DNA of 56,051 nt. It comes from a virus. The notes beneath the pieces are model-generated. The model did not search any database. It was given only the letters and a program-made list of their open reading frames with translations, and was not told where the DNA came from. Location of the stretch: IMG/VR virus record IMGVR_UViG_3300025000_000126, positions 1-56,051 of that record, one strand, 5' to 3'. Every line of letters begins with the position of its first letter. The first letter of the stretch is position 1. Shown piece after piece: positions 23,679 through 31,444 of this stretch. A program made the translations under genes and the position numbers.

Positions 23679-23894
23679 ATGGGGTTTAAAGGGTACACAG
23701 GAGTTACAATACATATCATTAAGGATATCCCTATGAGGGTAGACTATTTCGCTCTCTGTCAGAGTGGTAACTCTTTTACTCTATACAAGAAAGACTTTGT
23801 AGATAGTAACCTTGATGGTCTAATGAATCAGATGGAAGAAACTAATAAGTATATTTACTGGTGGAACTCACACCTTCTTGATCAAGGAGATTAA
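23679..23894 (+). CDS. Hypothetical protein, 71 aa (start uncertain)
   Basis: ATG 23679 is the longest reading, but AAGGA placed seven bases before ATG 23733 favours a 53-residue product starting M-R-V-D-Y-F. The product is mixed, with several aromatic residues near the C-terminus. Ends just before gene 23895, whose start follows the stop directly. Family unknown. Confidence 0.5.
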   Translation: MGFKGYTGVTIHIIKDIPMRVDYFALCQSGNSFTLYKKDFVDSNLDGLMNQMEETNKYIYWWNSHLLDQGD

Positions 23895-24422
23895 ATGGAA
23901 GTAAGGATTCTAAAAGAGTCAGGATTTGAAGAGGCAATGCTTGGTCTCTCACTAAGTTATAATAAACCTGTAGACCTTATGCCTACAGTCGCTGAGAAGT
24001 TAGCACCTATAGGGGTAGGACATAATAAGTTCCTTGAGAGTATGTGTGTGTGGATAGATATCAGAGCACCTTTGGATTTTTGGATTCAGTACGATACCTA
24101 CAGGATCTCTATGTCTAAGCAATCAGAGAGTACTATGCACACCTTGAAGAGGCGTAGACTGAAGCAGGAAGACTTCGAGGATGGTATCGATGTAGCTTAC
24201 TTAGCACATCTTAATAGTTGTATTGATGGTAATATCCCTATAGATGTCTTGAAGAAGAAGCTTCCTTGTGGATTCTTACAACGAAGAATAGTATGCACTA
24301 ACTATAAAACCTTGCAGAATATTATCAGACAAAGAAGTAAGCATAAGCTACCACAATGGCAAGTGTTCTGTGAGGCTATGAAGTCCTTAGAACACTACAG
24401 TATGATTAGTGTAGATGAGTGA
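23895..24422 (+). CDS. ThyX-like protein (putative flavin-dependent thymidylate synthase family)
   Basis: 175 aa. The segment V-W-I-D-I-R-A-P-L-D-F-W-I-Q-Y-D-T-Y-R and the later R-R-I-V-C-T-N-Y and R-Q-R-S-K-H-K-L-P-Q-W resemble the phage branch of ThyX, in which an R-H-R-x-S-like motif binds FAD and dUMP. The canonical RHR motif is not intact here, so catalysis is uncertain. The position two genes before dUTPase, in a nucleotide-metabolism cluster with RNR, supports the call. Confidence 0.5.
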   Translation: MEVRILKESGFEEAMLGLSLSYNKPVDLMPTVAEKLAPIGVGHNKFLESMCVWIDIRAPLDFWIQYDTYRISMSKQSESTMHTLKRRRLKQEDFEDGIDVAYLAHLNSCIDGNIPIDVLKKKLPCGFLQRRIVCTNYKTLQNIIRQRSKHKLPQWQVFCEAMKSLEHYSMISVDE

Positions 24423-24669
24423 TATCTTCACTACCCTTTCAGCATCTTGCCCACTCTGTGATGGGCCTGTAGGGATCATATCAGATCAAGGAGATGGTAA
24501 GGAATATAGGATTGATCAGAGACCACTACCTCCTATGCTAGCTTTATCCTTACATGGTATCTTCATACAGTGTAAGGGTTGTGGTGTTATCCTTAAGTAC
24601 CAAGCAGACTTCCTTGGTGGTCTATGTCTTATTAACTCAGATGATGGAGTAGATAGTGATAAACATTAA
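24415..24669 (+). CDS. Zn-ribbon protein, 84 aa
   Basis: C-P-L-C near residue 12 and C-K-G-C about 40 residues later form a four-Cys zinc ribbon, similar in layout to the Lar-type restriction-alleviation family. The spacing fits, but I cannot assign it firmly. It overlaps ThyX-like above and dUTPase below. Confidence 0.55.
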   Translation: MSDIFTTLSASCPLCDGPVGIISDQGDGKEYRIDQRPLPPMLALSLHGIFIQCKGCGVILKYQADFLGGLCLINSDDGVDSDKH

Positions 24670-25078
24670 GTTGCTTAATGAAGATGCTAAGATTCCTACA
24701 AGGGCTACTAATGGATCTGCTGCCTTTGACTTGTACTCAACTGAGGATATCTTGATTATTCCAGAGACCAGTGAGATTGTAAGTACTGGTATAGCACTTG
24801 AGATTCCTCAAGGGTGGTTTGGTTTACTGTCTCACAGATCCTCACTGGCTTTTAAGTTGGACTGTGTAGCATCTCTCGGATTCATTGATGCAGACTATAG
24901 AGGGGAGGTGAAGATCAAGTTATTCAACCATGGGTATGAAGGAGTACAGATAAAGAAGGGAGATAGAGTAGCTCAGATAGCTTTTATTCAGAGCTATCAG
25001 GGTTCTGATATCCATGTAGTATCAGAGCTTACAGATACTCACAGGGGGGAAGGAGGGTTTGGAAGTACAGGAGATTAA
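24656..25078 (+). CDS. dut: dUTPase
   Basis: 140 aa, homotrimeric dUTP diphosphatase that keeps uracil out of DNA and makes dUMP for thymidylate synthesis. All five motifs are present: A-A-F-D-L-Y-S near 20; H-R-S-S-L-A near 60; G-F-I-D-A-D-Y-R-G near 76; G-D-R-V-A-Q near 102; and R-G-E-G-G-F-G-S-T near the C-terminus (flexible P-loop-like arm). The length is standard. Confidence 0.94.
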   Translation: MINIKLLNEDAKIPTRATNGSAAFDLYSTEDILIIPETSEIVSTGIALEIPQGWFGLLSHRSSLAFKLDCVASLGFIDADYRGEVKIKLFNHGYEGVQIKKGDRVAQIAFIQSYQGSDIHVVSELTDTHRGEGGFGSTGD

Positions 25079-25259
25079 GAAATATAACTTCTGCTCTGCG
25101 TTTGACTGCCTAGTGCGTACATGCTCAAGACACTGTTGTCATTACAGGAAGAGGTGGTTGTATGATACGCACTGGCAGAATCACTCAGAGACCTGTGGGA
25201 TGTACAGATCCTTTAAGAAGTGGGAAACAATATATGAACCATATAGTGAGGAACCTTAA
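25059..25259 (+). CDS. Cys-rich hypothetical protein, 66 aa
   Basis: Overlaps the dUTPase end by 20 bases. Six Cys (F-C ... D-C ... T-C ... H-C-C-H ... T-C) together with His suggest zinc binding. The stop overlaps the next ATG. Family unknown. Confidence 0.5.
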   Translation: MEVQEIKKYNFCSAFDCLVRTCSRHCCHYRKRWLYDTHWQNHSETCGMYRSFKKWETIYEPYSEEP

Positions 25260-25423
25260 TGGATTCAACAGGCGTCTTAATAAGTAAAGAAGAATATCAA
25301 GACTTATTGGAATGTAAGTTGTGGGTAGAGGCACTCTCGGCAACTGGTGTTGATAGTTGGGAAGGGTATGAAGAAGCGTGTAAACTTCTTCAAGAAATGA
25401 TTAAGGAAGGGGTGGATGCATGA
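25259..25423 (+). CDS. Small acidic hypothetical protein, 54 aa
   Basis: ATG 25259 lies in the TTAATGG overlap; GAGGAA lies just upstream. Two amphipathic helices (E-E-Y-Q-D-L-L-E-C and A-C-K-L-L-Q-E-M-I-K-E). Ends in ATGA with the next gene. Family unknown. Confidence 0.5.
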   Translation: MDSTGVLISKEEYQDLLECKLWVEALSATGVDSWEGYEEACKLLQEMIKEGVDA

Positions 25424-25548
25424 AAGATAAGACACTAATCAATATGCTGGAGAGAGAGCTTGCAAAGATCTATGATAAGATAGAGTTTCTCTTATCTAAG
25501 ATTGAGGTGCATGGAGAAGAACCTGATGAGGATGATGAGGAAGACTGA
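25420..25548 (+). CDS. Small coiled-coil protein with acidic tail, 42 aa
   Basis: Starts in the ATGA overlap, served by AAGGAAGGGG. A single long helix (M-L-E-R-E-L-A-K-I-Y-D-K-I) precedes a very acidic tail (E-E-P-D-E-D-D-E-E-D). DNA-mimic anti-restriction proteins look like this, but the evidence stops at composition. Ends in TGATG with the next gene. Confidence 0.45.
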   Translation: MKDKTLINMLERELAKIYDKIEFLLSKIEVHGEEPDEDDEED

Positions 25549-25787
25549 TGCCACTGTATGAATATTTTTGCAAGGTGTGCTCTAAGACATGGGAAGAAAA
25601 CCAACCAGTTGATCTAAGAGATCTTCCAACTACCCTACCTTGTCCATCTTGTAGTAAATACGAGATATCCAGAATGGTTGGCTGTGCAGGGTTTAGGCTG
25701 AAAGGGTTCTGCTGGAGTAGGGATAACTATAGTAGACTTCTAGGGGATGATCCAAGGGGAGTCTTTGCACAACAGAAGGATGAATAA
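25548..25787 (+). CDS. FmdB-type zinc-ribbon protein, 79 aa
   Basis: M-P-L-Y-E-Y-F-C-K-V-C at the start and C-P-S-C about 22 residues later match the FmdB putative regulatory zinc ribbon family (P-x-Y-E-Y-x-C-x-x-C). The C-terminus is unstructured. Role in the phage is unknown. Confidence 0.7.
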   Translation: MPLYEYFCKVCSKTWEENQPVDLRDLPTTLPCPSCSKYEISRMVGCAGFRLKGFCWSRDNYSRLLGDDPRGVFAQQKDE

Positions 25788-25792
25788 ATAAG

Positions 25793-26038
25793 ATGCCAAC
25801 CTTTAGAAGATGTACTGAGTCAGATAGAGGAGGATGGGTTGAAGAAGCTATTAGGATATCTAGAAATCTATACCATACATATGAAGTAAGTACAGAACCG
25901 TTTATTATTCACACAAATCCTCACACTCATTCTAGAGTAAGTAGGGTGCTTCGAGAGATGGAAGTAGTAGTTGATAAAAGAATATCTAACCTCTACATGC
26001 TTGCAGCAAAGGAGAAAGAGATCCGTGACAAGTCCTAA
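25793..26038 (+). CDS. Hypothetical protein, 81 aa
   Basis: Starts shortly after the FmdB-like gene. His- and Arg-rich centre (H-T-N-P-H-T-H-S-R), then a charged helix. Its 3' end contains AAAGGAG, the ribosome site for GTG 26025 of the next gene. Family unknown. Confidence 0.55.
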   Translation: MPTFRRCTESDRGGWVEEAIRISRNLYHTYEVSTEPFIIHTNPHTHSRVSRVLREMEVVVDKRISNLYMLAAKEKEIRDKS

Positions 26039-26363
26039 ATGGTGGAGAAATGTGTTGAATAATAAAATTACATGGAAGCAGTTAGAAGATCCTAGAGTCT
26101 TTGAGGTTCCTAAAGCGGAACAAAGTGAAGCTTTTATTCCTGGTGGTAGTACCCCCTCACAGTATGCACTACCAGAGGGTGCTAAGGAGCTTCAAGATCT
26201 TATAGAGTATCGTAACTTTAACTTTGCACTTGGTAATATCTTTAAGGCTTGTTATAGGTTAGGCCACTGTAAACACTCTGATAGGAGAAGGGATCTTCGC
26301 AAGATTATCTGGTTTGCTAACAGGGAACTGAATAGGTTAGAGAATGAAAATACCGTTGGCTAA
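26025..26363 (+). CDS. DUF3310-like protein (T7 gp1.7 related)
   Basis: GTG 26025 is chosen because AAAGGAG (26008-26014) precedes it; an earlier ATG at 25971 overlaps gene 25793 deeply. The C-terminal half shows F-A-L-G-N-I-F-K-A-C-Y-R-L-G followed by D-L-R-K-I-I-W-F-A-N-R-E-L, the signature of DUF3310 proteins. T7 gp1.7 of this family is a nucleotide kinase. The central Pro/Gly segment (F-I-P-G-G-S-T-P) is non-standard. Confidence 0.65.
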   Translation: MTSPKWWRNVLNNKITWKQLEDPRVFEVPKAEQSEAFIPGGSTPSQYALPEGAKELQDLIEYRNFNFALGNIFKACYRLGHCKHSDRRRDLRKIIWFANRELNRLENENTVG

Positions 26364-26739
26364 AGATATGTTAGCAGTCAGTAAGAAAGCTAATGAGGAA
26401 ATTCTTAAAAATAGGTGTAAGATGAGAGAGCTAGAACTTCAGAAAATTAATGATATGGTATCTTCCGAAGCTTCTAAAATAGTAGAAATTATTTCTAATA
26501 AACTAACTGAAGATGTAAATAAAAAATCGAAGAAAGGCTATACTGAAGTTGTATATAGCTTTCCTTGGGCACATAAGTACACTTTGCATAATAAAATAGT
26601 TGAAGATTTTCTTCAAGATTTAAGAAAATCTGGCTATAAAACTAAAGTGTCTGTTTATGATAATGATTTAGGAAAAATAGATATTGATTATTGGGGGTGT
26701 ATAGATCATATTAGAGATGTTTTTATAATGTGGGAATAA
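26344..26739 (+). CDS. Hypothetical protein, 131 aa
   Basis: Overlaps the DUF3310-like gene by 20 bases. Residues 10-60 are a charged coiled helix. Residues 65-131 are alternating strands and helices (Y-T-E-V-V-Y-S-F-P-W ... V-F-I-M-W). The gene is more AT-rich than its neighbours. Family unknown. Confidence 0.6.
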   Translation: MKIPLAKDMLAVSKKANEEILKNRCKMRELELQKINDMVSSEASKIVEIISNKLTEDVNKKSKKGYTEVVYSFPWAHKYTLHNKIVEDFLQDLRKSGYKTKVSVYDNDLGKIDIDYWGCIDHIRDVFIMWE

Positions 26740-26741
26740 AA

Positions 26742-26936
26742 ATGGGGCAGAAGAAGGAAGAGTTCCTAAAGAAGCTTGAAGAGTTCTGTGAGGCTGAAGG
26801 GTTCTACTTCCAATGTTCTAATGTAGACTACCCTCTTATTATATTTCATAAGAAGTTTAAAGTAGAAGGAGAACATTATAGTTTCTATGATCTCTCTAAA
26901 AGTGATGAGTTCGATTTAATAATAAGGAAACCATGA
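26742..26936 (+). CDS. Hypothetical protein, 64 aa
   Basis: ATG 26742 directly follows the previous stop. An N-terminal helix (F-L-K-K-L-E-E-F-C-E-A) precedes a strand-rich end with many aromatics. It overlaps the RNR start (ATGA). Family unknown. Confidence 0.55.
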   Translation: MGQKKEEFLKKLEEFCEAEGFYFQCSNVDYPLIIFHKKFKVEGEHYSFYDLSKSDEFDLIIRKP

Positions 26937-29662
26937 ACGATTATATGCGCTACATCCATCTTTCTAAGTATGCCAGATATAGTGATACTCAAGGACGGAG
27001 GGAGACTTGGCCAGAGACTGTGAGAAGGTATTGTACCTTTCTTGAAGAGAGGGTCTCACAGGTTGCTGGGTTAGATGACTACCTCCTTAATGATCTCTGC
27101 AAGGTAGAGGATGCTATACTGAACCTCCGGGTCATGCCATCTATGAGGGCTATGATGACTGCAGGGAGAGCATTAAGGAGGGATCATCTAGCTGCTTACA
27201 ACTGTGCTGCTATTGCAGTTAATAATCCTAGAGTATTTGATGAAGTATTCTTTATCCTAATGAATGGAGGTGGTGTAGGGTTCTCTGTAGAGAGGCAGTT
27301 CATCAATCAGTTACCTGAAGTTGCTGAGCATCTCTATGATTCTGAAACCACTGTTGTAGTACATGACAGTAAGGGCGGATGGAGCAAGGCACTTAAGGAA
27401 CTTATAGCCCTACTGTATAATGGAGATATACCTAAGTGGGATATGAGTTCTGTAAGACCTGCAGGGGAGCGCTTGAAGACCTTTGGGGGTAGGGCTTGCC
27501 TCACTGGAGATACTATCCTATACAAAGATAGGAAAAAAACTAGAGGGTACAACGAAATAACTATAAAGCAGCTCTTTGATATGGAGAGGAGTCAGGGTTT
27601 TTGGGAGAACAAAGCAAACCATTTTAAGGATGTTAAACTTAGATCTCTAGATGAAAAATCTGGGATGTTTTTTAGGAACAAAGTGATTTCTGTGGTGGAT
27701 AACGGGACTGCTCCTGTATATGAAGTTCTTACAGAAAACGGATATCGAATTAAGGCTACAGGAAATCATCGTTTTATGAATGAGTCTGGTGAGTATGAGT
27801 ATCTTGACAACTTCTCAGTAGGAGATTTAATAGCTGTTAATGGTTCTGTTGAGAAAAAGACTGGTGTGTGTATAGACTGCGGCTGCCCTACCTCTAGACG
27901 ATCGCTTAGGTGTAAATCTTGTTTTGATCTTAAACAGATACGACACGACGCTCTTGGCACAACAGCAAGGCAGAGGAAAGAGAAGCTGGATTATGTCTCT
28001 GACACTTGTGAACGGTGCGGTGCAACAGGTAGAATAGAAGTACACCATATTGACGAGAACCCTCACAACAATAACCATCAAAATTTAGAATGTCTTTGCC
28101 CAAAATGTCATCAGAATCATCATGCTCGTGTAAGAACTTTTGGAGATCCTTACTCGCATAAGTATCTATCGTATGATACAATCATCTCAATTGAGTATGC
28201 TGGAGAAGAGCAGGTGTATGACCTCCAGATGGGGGGTCCAAACCACAACTTTGTGGCTAACGGATTTGTGTCTCACAATTCAGGTCCTGAACCTTTAGAT
28301 CTGCTGTTCAGGAAGACAGTAGCACTCTTTAAGAAAGCTGCAGGAAGAAAGCTGAACTCCCTAGAATGTCATGACCTTCTCTGTCAGATAGCAGATACAG
28401 TTATAGTAGGTGGAGTCAGAAGGTCTGCTATGATCTCCTTATCAAATCTCACAGATGATCGTATGAGACGTGCTAAGACCGGAGAGTTTGGCCTTACAGA
28501 TCCTCAAAGATATCTTGCTAACAACTCTGTAATGTATACAGAGAAGCCTGACCTTGACTCTTTCCTTGGAGAATTTAGAAGTATGTACAAGAGTCGGGCA
28601 GGTGAGAGAGGGATGGTAAACCAAAAGGCTCTGAAGGAGAAGGCTGTAAGTTGTGGTAGAGATCCTGAACAATATTACTTACTTAACCCGTGCGGGGAGG
28701 CAATCCTTCGCAGCACTGGAGGGCTGTGTAATCTCTCTAGTGTAGTCATTAGACCAGAAGATACCTTAGTTTCTTTGAAAGAGAAAGTAAGGCTTGCAGC
28801 TATTGTAGGAACTATACAGGCTACCCTTACTGACTTCAAGTATCTTAGAAAGATTTGGAAGGATAATGCAGAGGAAGAGAGGTTGCTTGGTATCTCACTT
28901 ACCGGGATCATGGATCATCCAGTTATGAGTAGCCTAGATTCAGGTAAACTTACAGATAGTTGTATAGAGTCTTTTGATGCTGAATCGAAACTGTTTGGAA
29001 AGTTTTCTCTTAAAGCTGTTCTTAATGAGTTAAGAACCACTGCTATAGAAGTAAACAATAAATGGGCAGACCTTTTAGGAATCAATAGATCCAAGCAGCT
29101 TACCCTAATAAAACCTGAAGGTACAGTATCTCAATTAGTAAACTGTAGTTCTGGTATCCACCCAAGATACTCTAAGTACTATATCAGGAAGGTGACTCAA
29201 GACAATAAAGATCCACTGACAAAGATGATGATAGATCAAAACATTCCTCATCAAGTAAAAGGAGACAAGACTTACTTTAGTTTCCCTATAGAAGCTCCAG
29301 ATACTGCAGTCCTACAGAAAGACATTAGCCCCATAGAGCAGCTAGAACTCTGGAAGATCTATCAGGAATATTGGTGCGATGGTAATCCTAGTCAGACTAT
29401 CTACTATACTGATGAGAACTTTCCAGAGGTTCAAGCATGGGTATGGAAGCATTGGGACTATATAGGGGGCTTAAGCTTCTTCCCTGTAGATGATAATGTC
29501 TATGAGATTAATCCTTACAATCCATGTACTAAGGAGGAATATCAAGAGGCTGTAAGTAATTTTCCAGTTATAGATTGGAGTATGCTTACAGCGTATGAGT
29601 CTTCTGATATGACTACAGGATCTCAGGAACTTAACTGTGCTGGAGGGGCTTGTGAGTTATGA
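26933..29662 (+). CDS. Class II (B12-dependent) ribonucleotide reductase with intein
   Basis: 909 aa, or 648 after removal of a 261-residue intein. Monomeric adenosylcobalamin-dependent reductase (RTPR type) that makes deoxynucleotides without a separate radical subunit. Landmarks are N-C-A-A-I-A near residue 91; G-G-V-G-F-S-V-E; G-G-R-A joined to S-G-P-E-P-L after splicing; N-P-C-G-E-A-I-L with a second Cys in G-L-C-N-L; P-E-G-T-V-S; and the C-terminal redox pair C-A-G-G-A-C. All catalytic Cys are present. B12 dependence gives oxygen-independent synthesis but needs host cobalamin. Start overlaps the previous stop. Confidence 0.92.
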   Translation: MNDYMRYIHLSKYARYSDTQGRRETWPETVRRYCTFLEERVSQVAGLDDYLLNDLCKVEDAILNLRVMPSMRAMMTAGRALRRDHLAAYNCAAIAVNNPRVFDEVFFILMNGGGVGFSVERQFINQLPEVAEHLYDSETTVVVHDSKGGWSKALKELIALLYNGDIPKWDMSSVRPAGERLKTFGGRACLTGDTILYKDRKKTRGYNEITIKQLFDMERSQGFWENKANHFKDVKLRSLDEKSGMFFRNKVISVVDNGTAPVYEVLTENGYRIKATGNHRFMNESGEYEYLDNFSVGDLIAVNGSVEKKTGVCIDCGCPTSRRSLRCKSCFDLKQIRHDALGTTARQRKEKLDYVSDTCERCGATGRIEVHHIDENPHNNNHQNLECLCPKCHQNHHARVRTFGDPYSHKYLSYDTIISIEYAGEEQVYDLQMGGPNHNFVANGFVSHNSGPEPLDLLFRKTVALFKKAAGRKLNSLECHDLLCQIADTVIVGGVRRSAMISLSNLTDDRMRRAKTGEFGLTDPQRYLANNSVMYTEKPDLDSFLGEFRSMYKSRAGERGMVNQKALKEKAVSCGRDPEQYYLLNPCGEAILRSTGGLCNLSSVVIRPEDTLVSLKEKVRLAAIVGTIQATLTDFKYLRKIWKDNAEEERLLGISLTGIMDHPVMSSLDSGKLTDSCIESFDAESKLFGKFSLKAVLNELRTTAIEVNNKWADLLGINRSKQLTLIKPEGTVSQLVNCSSGIHPRYSKYYIRKVTQDNKDPLTKMMIDQNIPHQVKGDKTYFSFPIEAPDTAVLQKDISPIEQLELWKIYQEYWCDGNPSQTIYYTDENFPEVQAWVWKHWDYIGGLSFFPVDDNVYEINPYNPCTKEEYQEAVSNFPVIDWSMLTAYESSDMTTGSQELNCAGGACEL
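27497..28279 (+). other. Intein with HNH endonuclease in the RNR
   Basis: RNR residues 189-449. It starts Cys (C-L-T-G-D-T-I-L-Y, block A), shows block B T-G-N-H near residue 276, and ends F-V-A-N-G-F-V-S-H-N before Ser+1. An HNH domain lies within: C-E-R-C, V-H-H-I-D-E-N, N-N-H-Q-N-L, C-P-K-C-H. The insertion sits in the conserved G-G-R-A/S-G-P-E active-site loop, a frequent intein site in reductases. All splicing residues are present. Confidence 0.92.
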
Positions 29663-30030
29663 CAGACATCCTTTTAGTCCTTGGAGTATCTTCAATCTAT
29701 TTACTACTTCTATACATAGTTTTAACTCTTGGGTTGAATAAAGAAATGAATTTTATTTCTAAATTTCTACAGAAAAGAAAAGAAAGAATTGATAAAGAAA
29801 ATCAAGAGTATTGGGAAGCTCATAAATTATCTAAAAGTTTAGCAGAAAAGGAACTCCACAAACTACAGGACAGAATGCTAAGAAAACTTTGTGCTATAAA
29901 TAAAGCACCATACTGTAGTAAGGATTGTATTCATTACTACAGTGGTAGTATACTTGATTTTTCATCCCCAGATGAAATGTATCCAGTCCATAAAGTTTTT
30001 CCACCTTCTTGTAAACTATGGAAGAGTTGA
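29659..30030 (+). CDS. Membrane-anchored hypothetical protein, 123 aa
   Basis: Residues 3-26 form one transmembrane helix (I-L-L-V-L-G-V-S-S-I-Y-L-L-L-L-Y-I-V). A highly charged coiled region (30-75) follows, then a Cys-containing C-terminus with C-S-K-D-C and two further Cys. It overlaps the RNR end by four bases. Family unknown. Confidence 0.6.
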   Translation: MTDILLVLGVSSIYLLLLYIVLTLGLNKEMNFISKFLQKRKERIDKENQEYWEAHKLSKSLAEKELHKLQDRMLRKLCAINKAPYCSKDCIHYYSGSILDFSSPDEMYPVHKVFPPSCKLWKS

Positions 30031-30033
30031 AAG

Positions 30034-30549
30034 ATGATCACAAAGATAACTGAAGGACTCTTCGTAGGTGCTCAGTATGATTACGAGAACATGGACCCTA
30101 GAGGATGGTATATAGTTCATGCCTGTAAGGAACCGTACCATCGAGAACTATTAGGGTACAAGACAGCTTCAGCCCCTAAAGACAGTAAAGAATACTTATG
30201 GGCTAGAAGAGATGATGTACTCTACATGAACCTTGTAGACCCTAGAGAAGCTAAGTGGATACCACCAACACTGATAGAGAAATCTCTAAGCTTCATACAA
30301 GAAGCTATGGATAAAGGTAAGCCTACTTTAGTCCACTGCAATCTTGGTAACTCTAGAGCGCCTTCTATCTGTCTGATGTACCTAATAAGAAACAATCAGT
30401 ACTCCAGTCTTAAAGAAGCAGTAGATACTTTTAAGAAGATATATAAATACTATAGACCCTCTGAAGGGTTTAAGGAGTTCATTAAGAAATTCTATGAGGA
30501 AGAGGAAGATAATCGTAGATCCAGAGTGGGTCTGCCTGGAGTGCGGTAG
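30034..30549 (+). CDS. Dual-specificity protein phosphatase-like
   Basis: 171 aa. The signature V-H-C-N-L-G-N-S-R-A-P-S (Cys102, Arg108) is the CX5R P-loop of Cys-based phosphatases, and the general acid could be Asp in L-V-D-P-R-E-A near residue 69. Length and motif spacing fit atypical DSPs. Targets could be protein, nucleotide or RNA 5' phosphates. The end overlaps the next gene by 56 bases, so the last residues are set by that frame's constraints. Confidence 0.8.
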   Translation: MITKITEGLFVGAQYDYENMDPRGWYIVHACKEPYHRELLGYKTASAPKDSKEYLWARRDDVLYMNLVDPREAKWIPPTLIEKSLSFIQEAMDKGKPTLVHCNLGNSRAPSICLMYLIRNNQYSSLKEAVDTFKKIYKYYRPSEGFKEFIKKFYEEEEDNRRSRVGLPGVR

Positions 30550-30724
30550 GAGGTACGGAAGGAAACCTGTAGGGATAGCTACATGGCATGAAGATATGTG
30601 TGATATTTGTGGGGAGATAACATCAGTAACAGAACCTAGAGACTTTGGTTATCTTGATGATTCTTATCTGGGTGTGGAGTATCTTGTAGTCAAGAGGAAG
30701 AAAGTGAGGGAGGAACTTTATTGA
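30494..30724 (+). CDS. Zn-ribbon hypothetical protein, 76 aa
   Basis: C-L-E-C near residue 14 and C-D-I-C near 36 form a four-Cys zinc ribbon, with an intervening basic loop. It begins inside the phosphatase gene. The C-terminus is charged (K-R-K-K-V-R-E-E). Family unknown; small DNA- or host-protein-binding factor is likely. Confidence 0.6.
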   Translation: MRKRKIIVDPEWVCLECGRRYGRKPVGIATWHEDMCDICGEITSVTEPRDFGYLDDSYLGVEYLVVKRKKVREELY

Positions 30725-30725
30725 T

Positions 30726-30797
30726 ATGGGATGGCCTGATGCTTTCTGTATAGTTGGTGTAGTAGTAGCTCTTGTATATTTGTTAACAAAGCTTTAA
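30726..30797 (+). CDS. Tiny single-span membrane protein, 23 aa
   Basis: ATG 30726 sits two bases after the previous stop, with GAGGAAC upstream. Nearly the whole product is one hydrophobic helix (F-C-I-V-G-V-V-V-A-L-V-Y-L-L). It is the last gene of the plus arm. Too short to prove by sequence alone. Confidence 0.4.
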   Translation: MGWPDAFCIVGVVVALVYLLTKL

Positions 30798-30804
30798 AAA
30801 CAAG

Positions 30805-30848
30805 AAAGGGCTATAGATTCCGAGAGGTTTCTATAGCCCTTTTTTATT
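30805..30848. terminator. Bidirectional rho-independent terminator between convergent arms
   Basis: AAAGGGCTATAGA (30805-30817) and TCTATAGCCCTTT (30830-30842) form a perfect 13-bp stem with a 12-base loop. A T-run follows on the plus strand, and the opposite strand shows TTTCTTGTTTTT, so it can stop both arms where they meet. Confidence 0.9.
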
Positions 30849-31335
30849 TATTTTCTAAATACCTTATAGCATTATGCAAGAGATTTATATCATCCTTTAA
30901 AAACCCTATACCACAGTTACAACTACTACACAACAAGCCTCTCACAATTCCTGTAGTATGGTCATGATCTATACAATAATTTTTATTAGAGTCTGGATTA
31001 ACTAAACTACATCCACAGATTGAACAACAACCCCCTTGCTCATCCATTAGATCCCTAATAAACTCCTCACTAACTTTATATTTATTGTGTACTTTAGCTC
31101 TATCAGTGTAGATGAAAGCTTCTTTATACTTCTCCCTATGCCGCTTAGCGTACTCCTTACTCTTCTCTGGGTTATAAACGTATACTCTATTCTTTTGCCT
31201 TTTAGCGTTTATCTTAGCTCTGTTATTCTTTTGATACATTGATGCGCGAGCCTTAACACAATCCTTACAACTGTTTCTCTTATTATAGAAGTCTTCTATG
31301 TCTTTCTCTTCTCCGCAACTTTTACATATTTTCAT
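30844..31335 (-). CDS. Recombination endonuclease VII-like HNH nuclease
   Basis: 163 aa. The N-terminus has C-K-S-C and C-K-D-C, a zinc knuckle. The C-terminal half has C-S-I-C, C-I-D-H-D-H-T-T-G, R-G-L-L-C-S-S-C-N, and G-F-L-K-D-D, the T4 endonuclease VII pattern. Phage genomes use this fold both as a junction resolvase and as a homing nuclease. Since endonuclease I (21673) already supplies resolution, and this gene sits alone at the end of the arm, a mobile origin is plausible. Confidence 0.82.
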   Translation of the reverse strand: MKICKSCGEEKDIEDFYNKRNSCKDCVKARASMYQKNNRAKINAKRQKNRVYVYNPEKSKEYAKRHREKYKEAFIYTDRAKVHNKYKVSEEFIRDLMDEQGGCCSICGCSLVNPDSNKNYCIDHDHTTGIVRGLLCSSCNCGIGFLKDDINLLHNAIRYLENK

Positions 31336-31356
31336 TTACTATCTCCCAGATAGTCC

Positions 31357-31417
31357 CATATAAAACCCTAGAGAAGAGTCGGGTAACTCTTGTCGGATGG
31401 CCATCCTATCTCTAGGG
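31357..31417 (-). terminator. Branched terminator after gene 31445
   Basis: On the minus strand CCCTAGAGA ... TCTCTAGGG (31409-31417 with 31366-31374) is followed by TTTTATAT. Between the arms are two more stems, the palindrome GGATGGCCATCC (31395-31406) and AAGAGT/ACTCTT (near 31374-31391), so the RNA would fold as a three-way junction. Confidence 0.78.
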
Positions 31418-31444
31418 CCATTTGTCGTTTAAGCTACAGAGATA

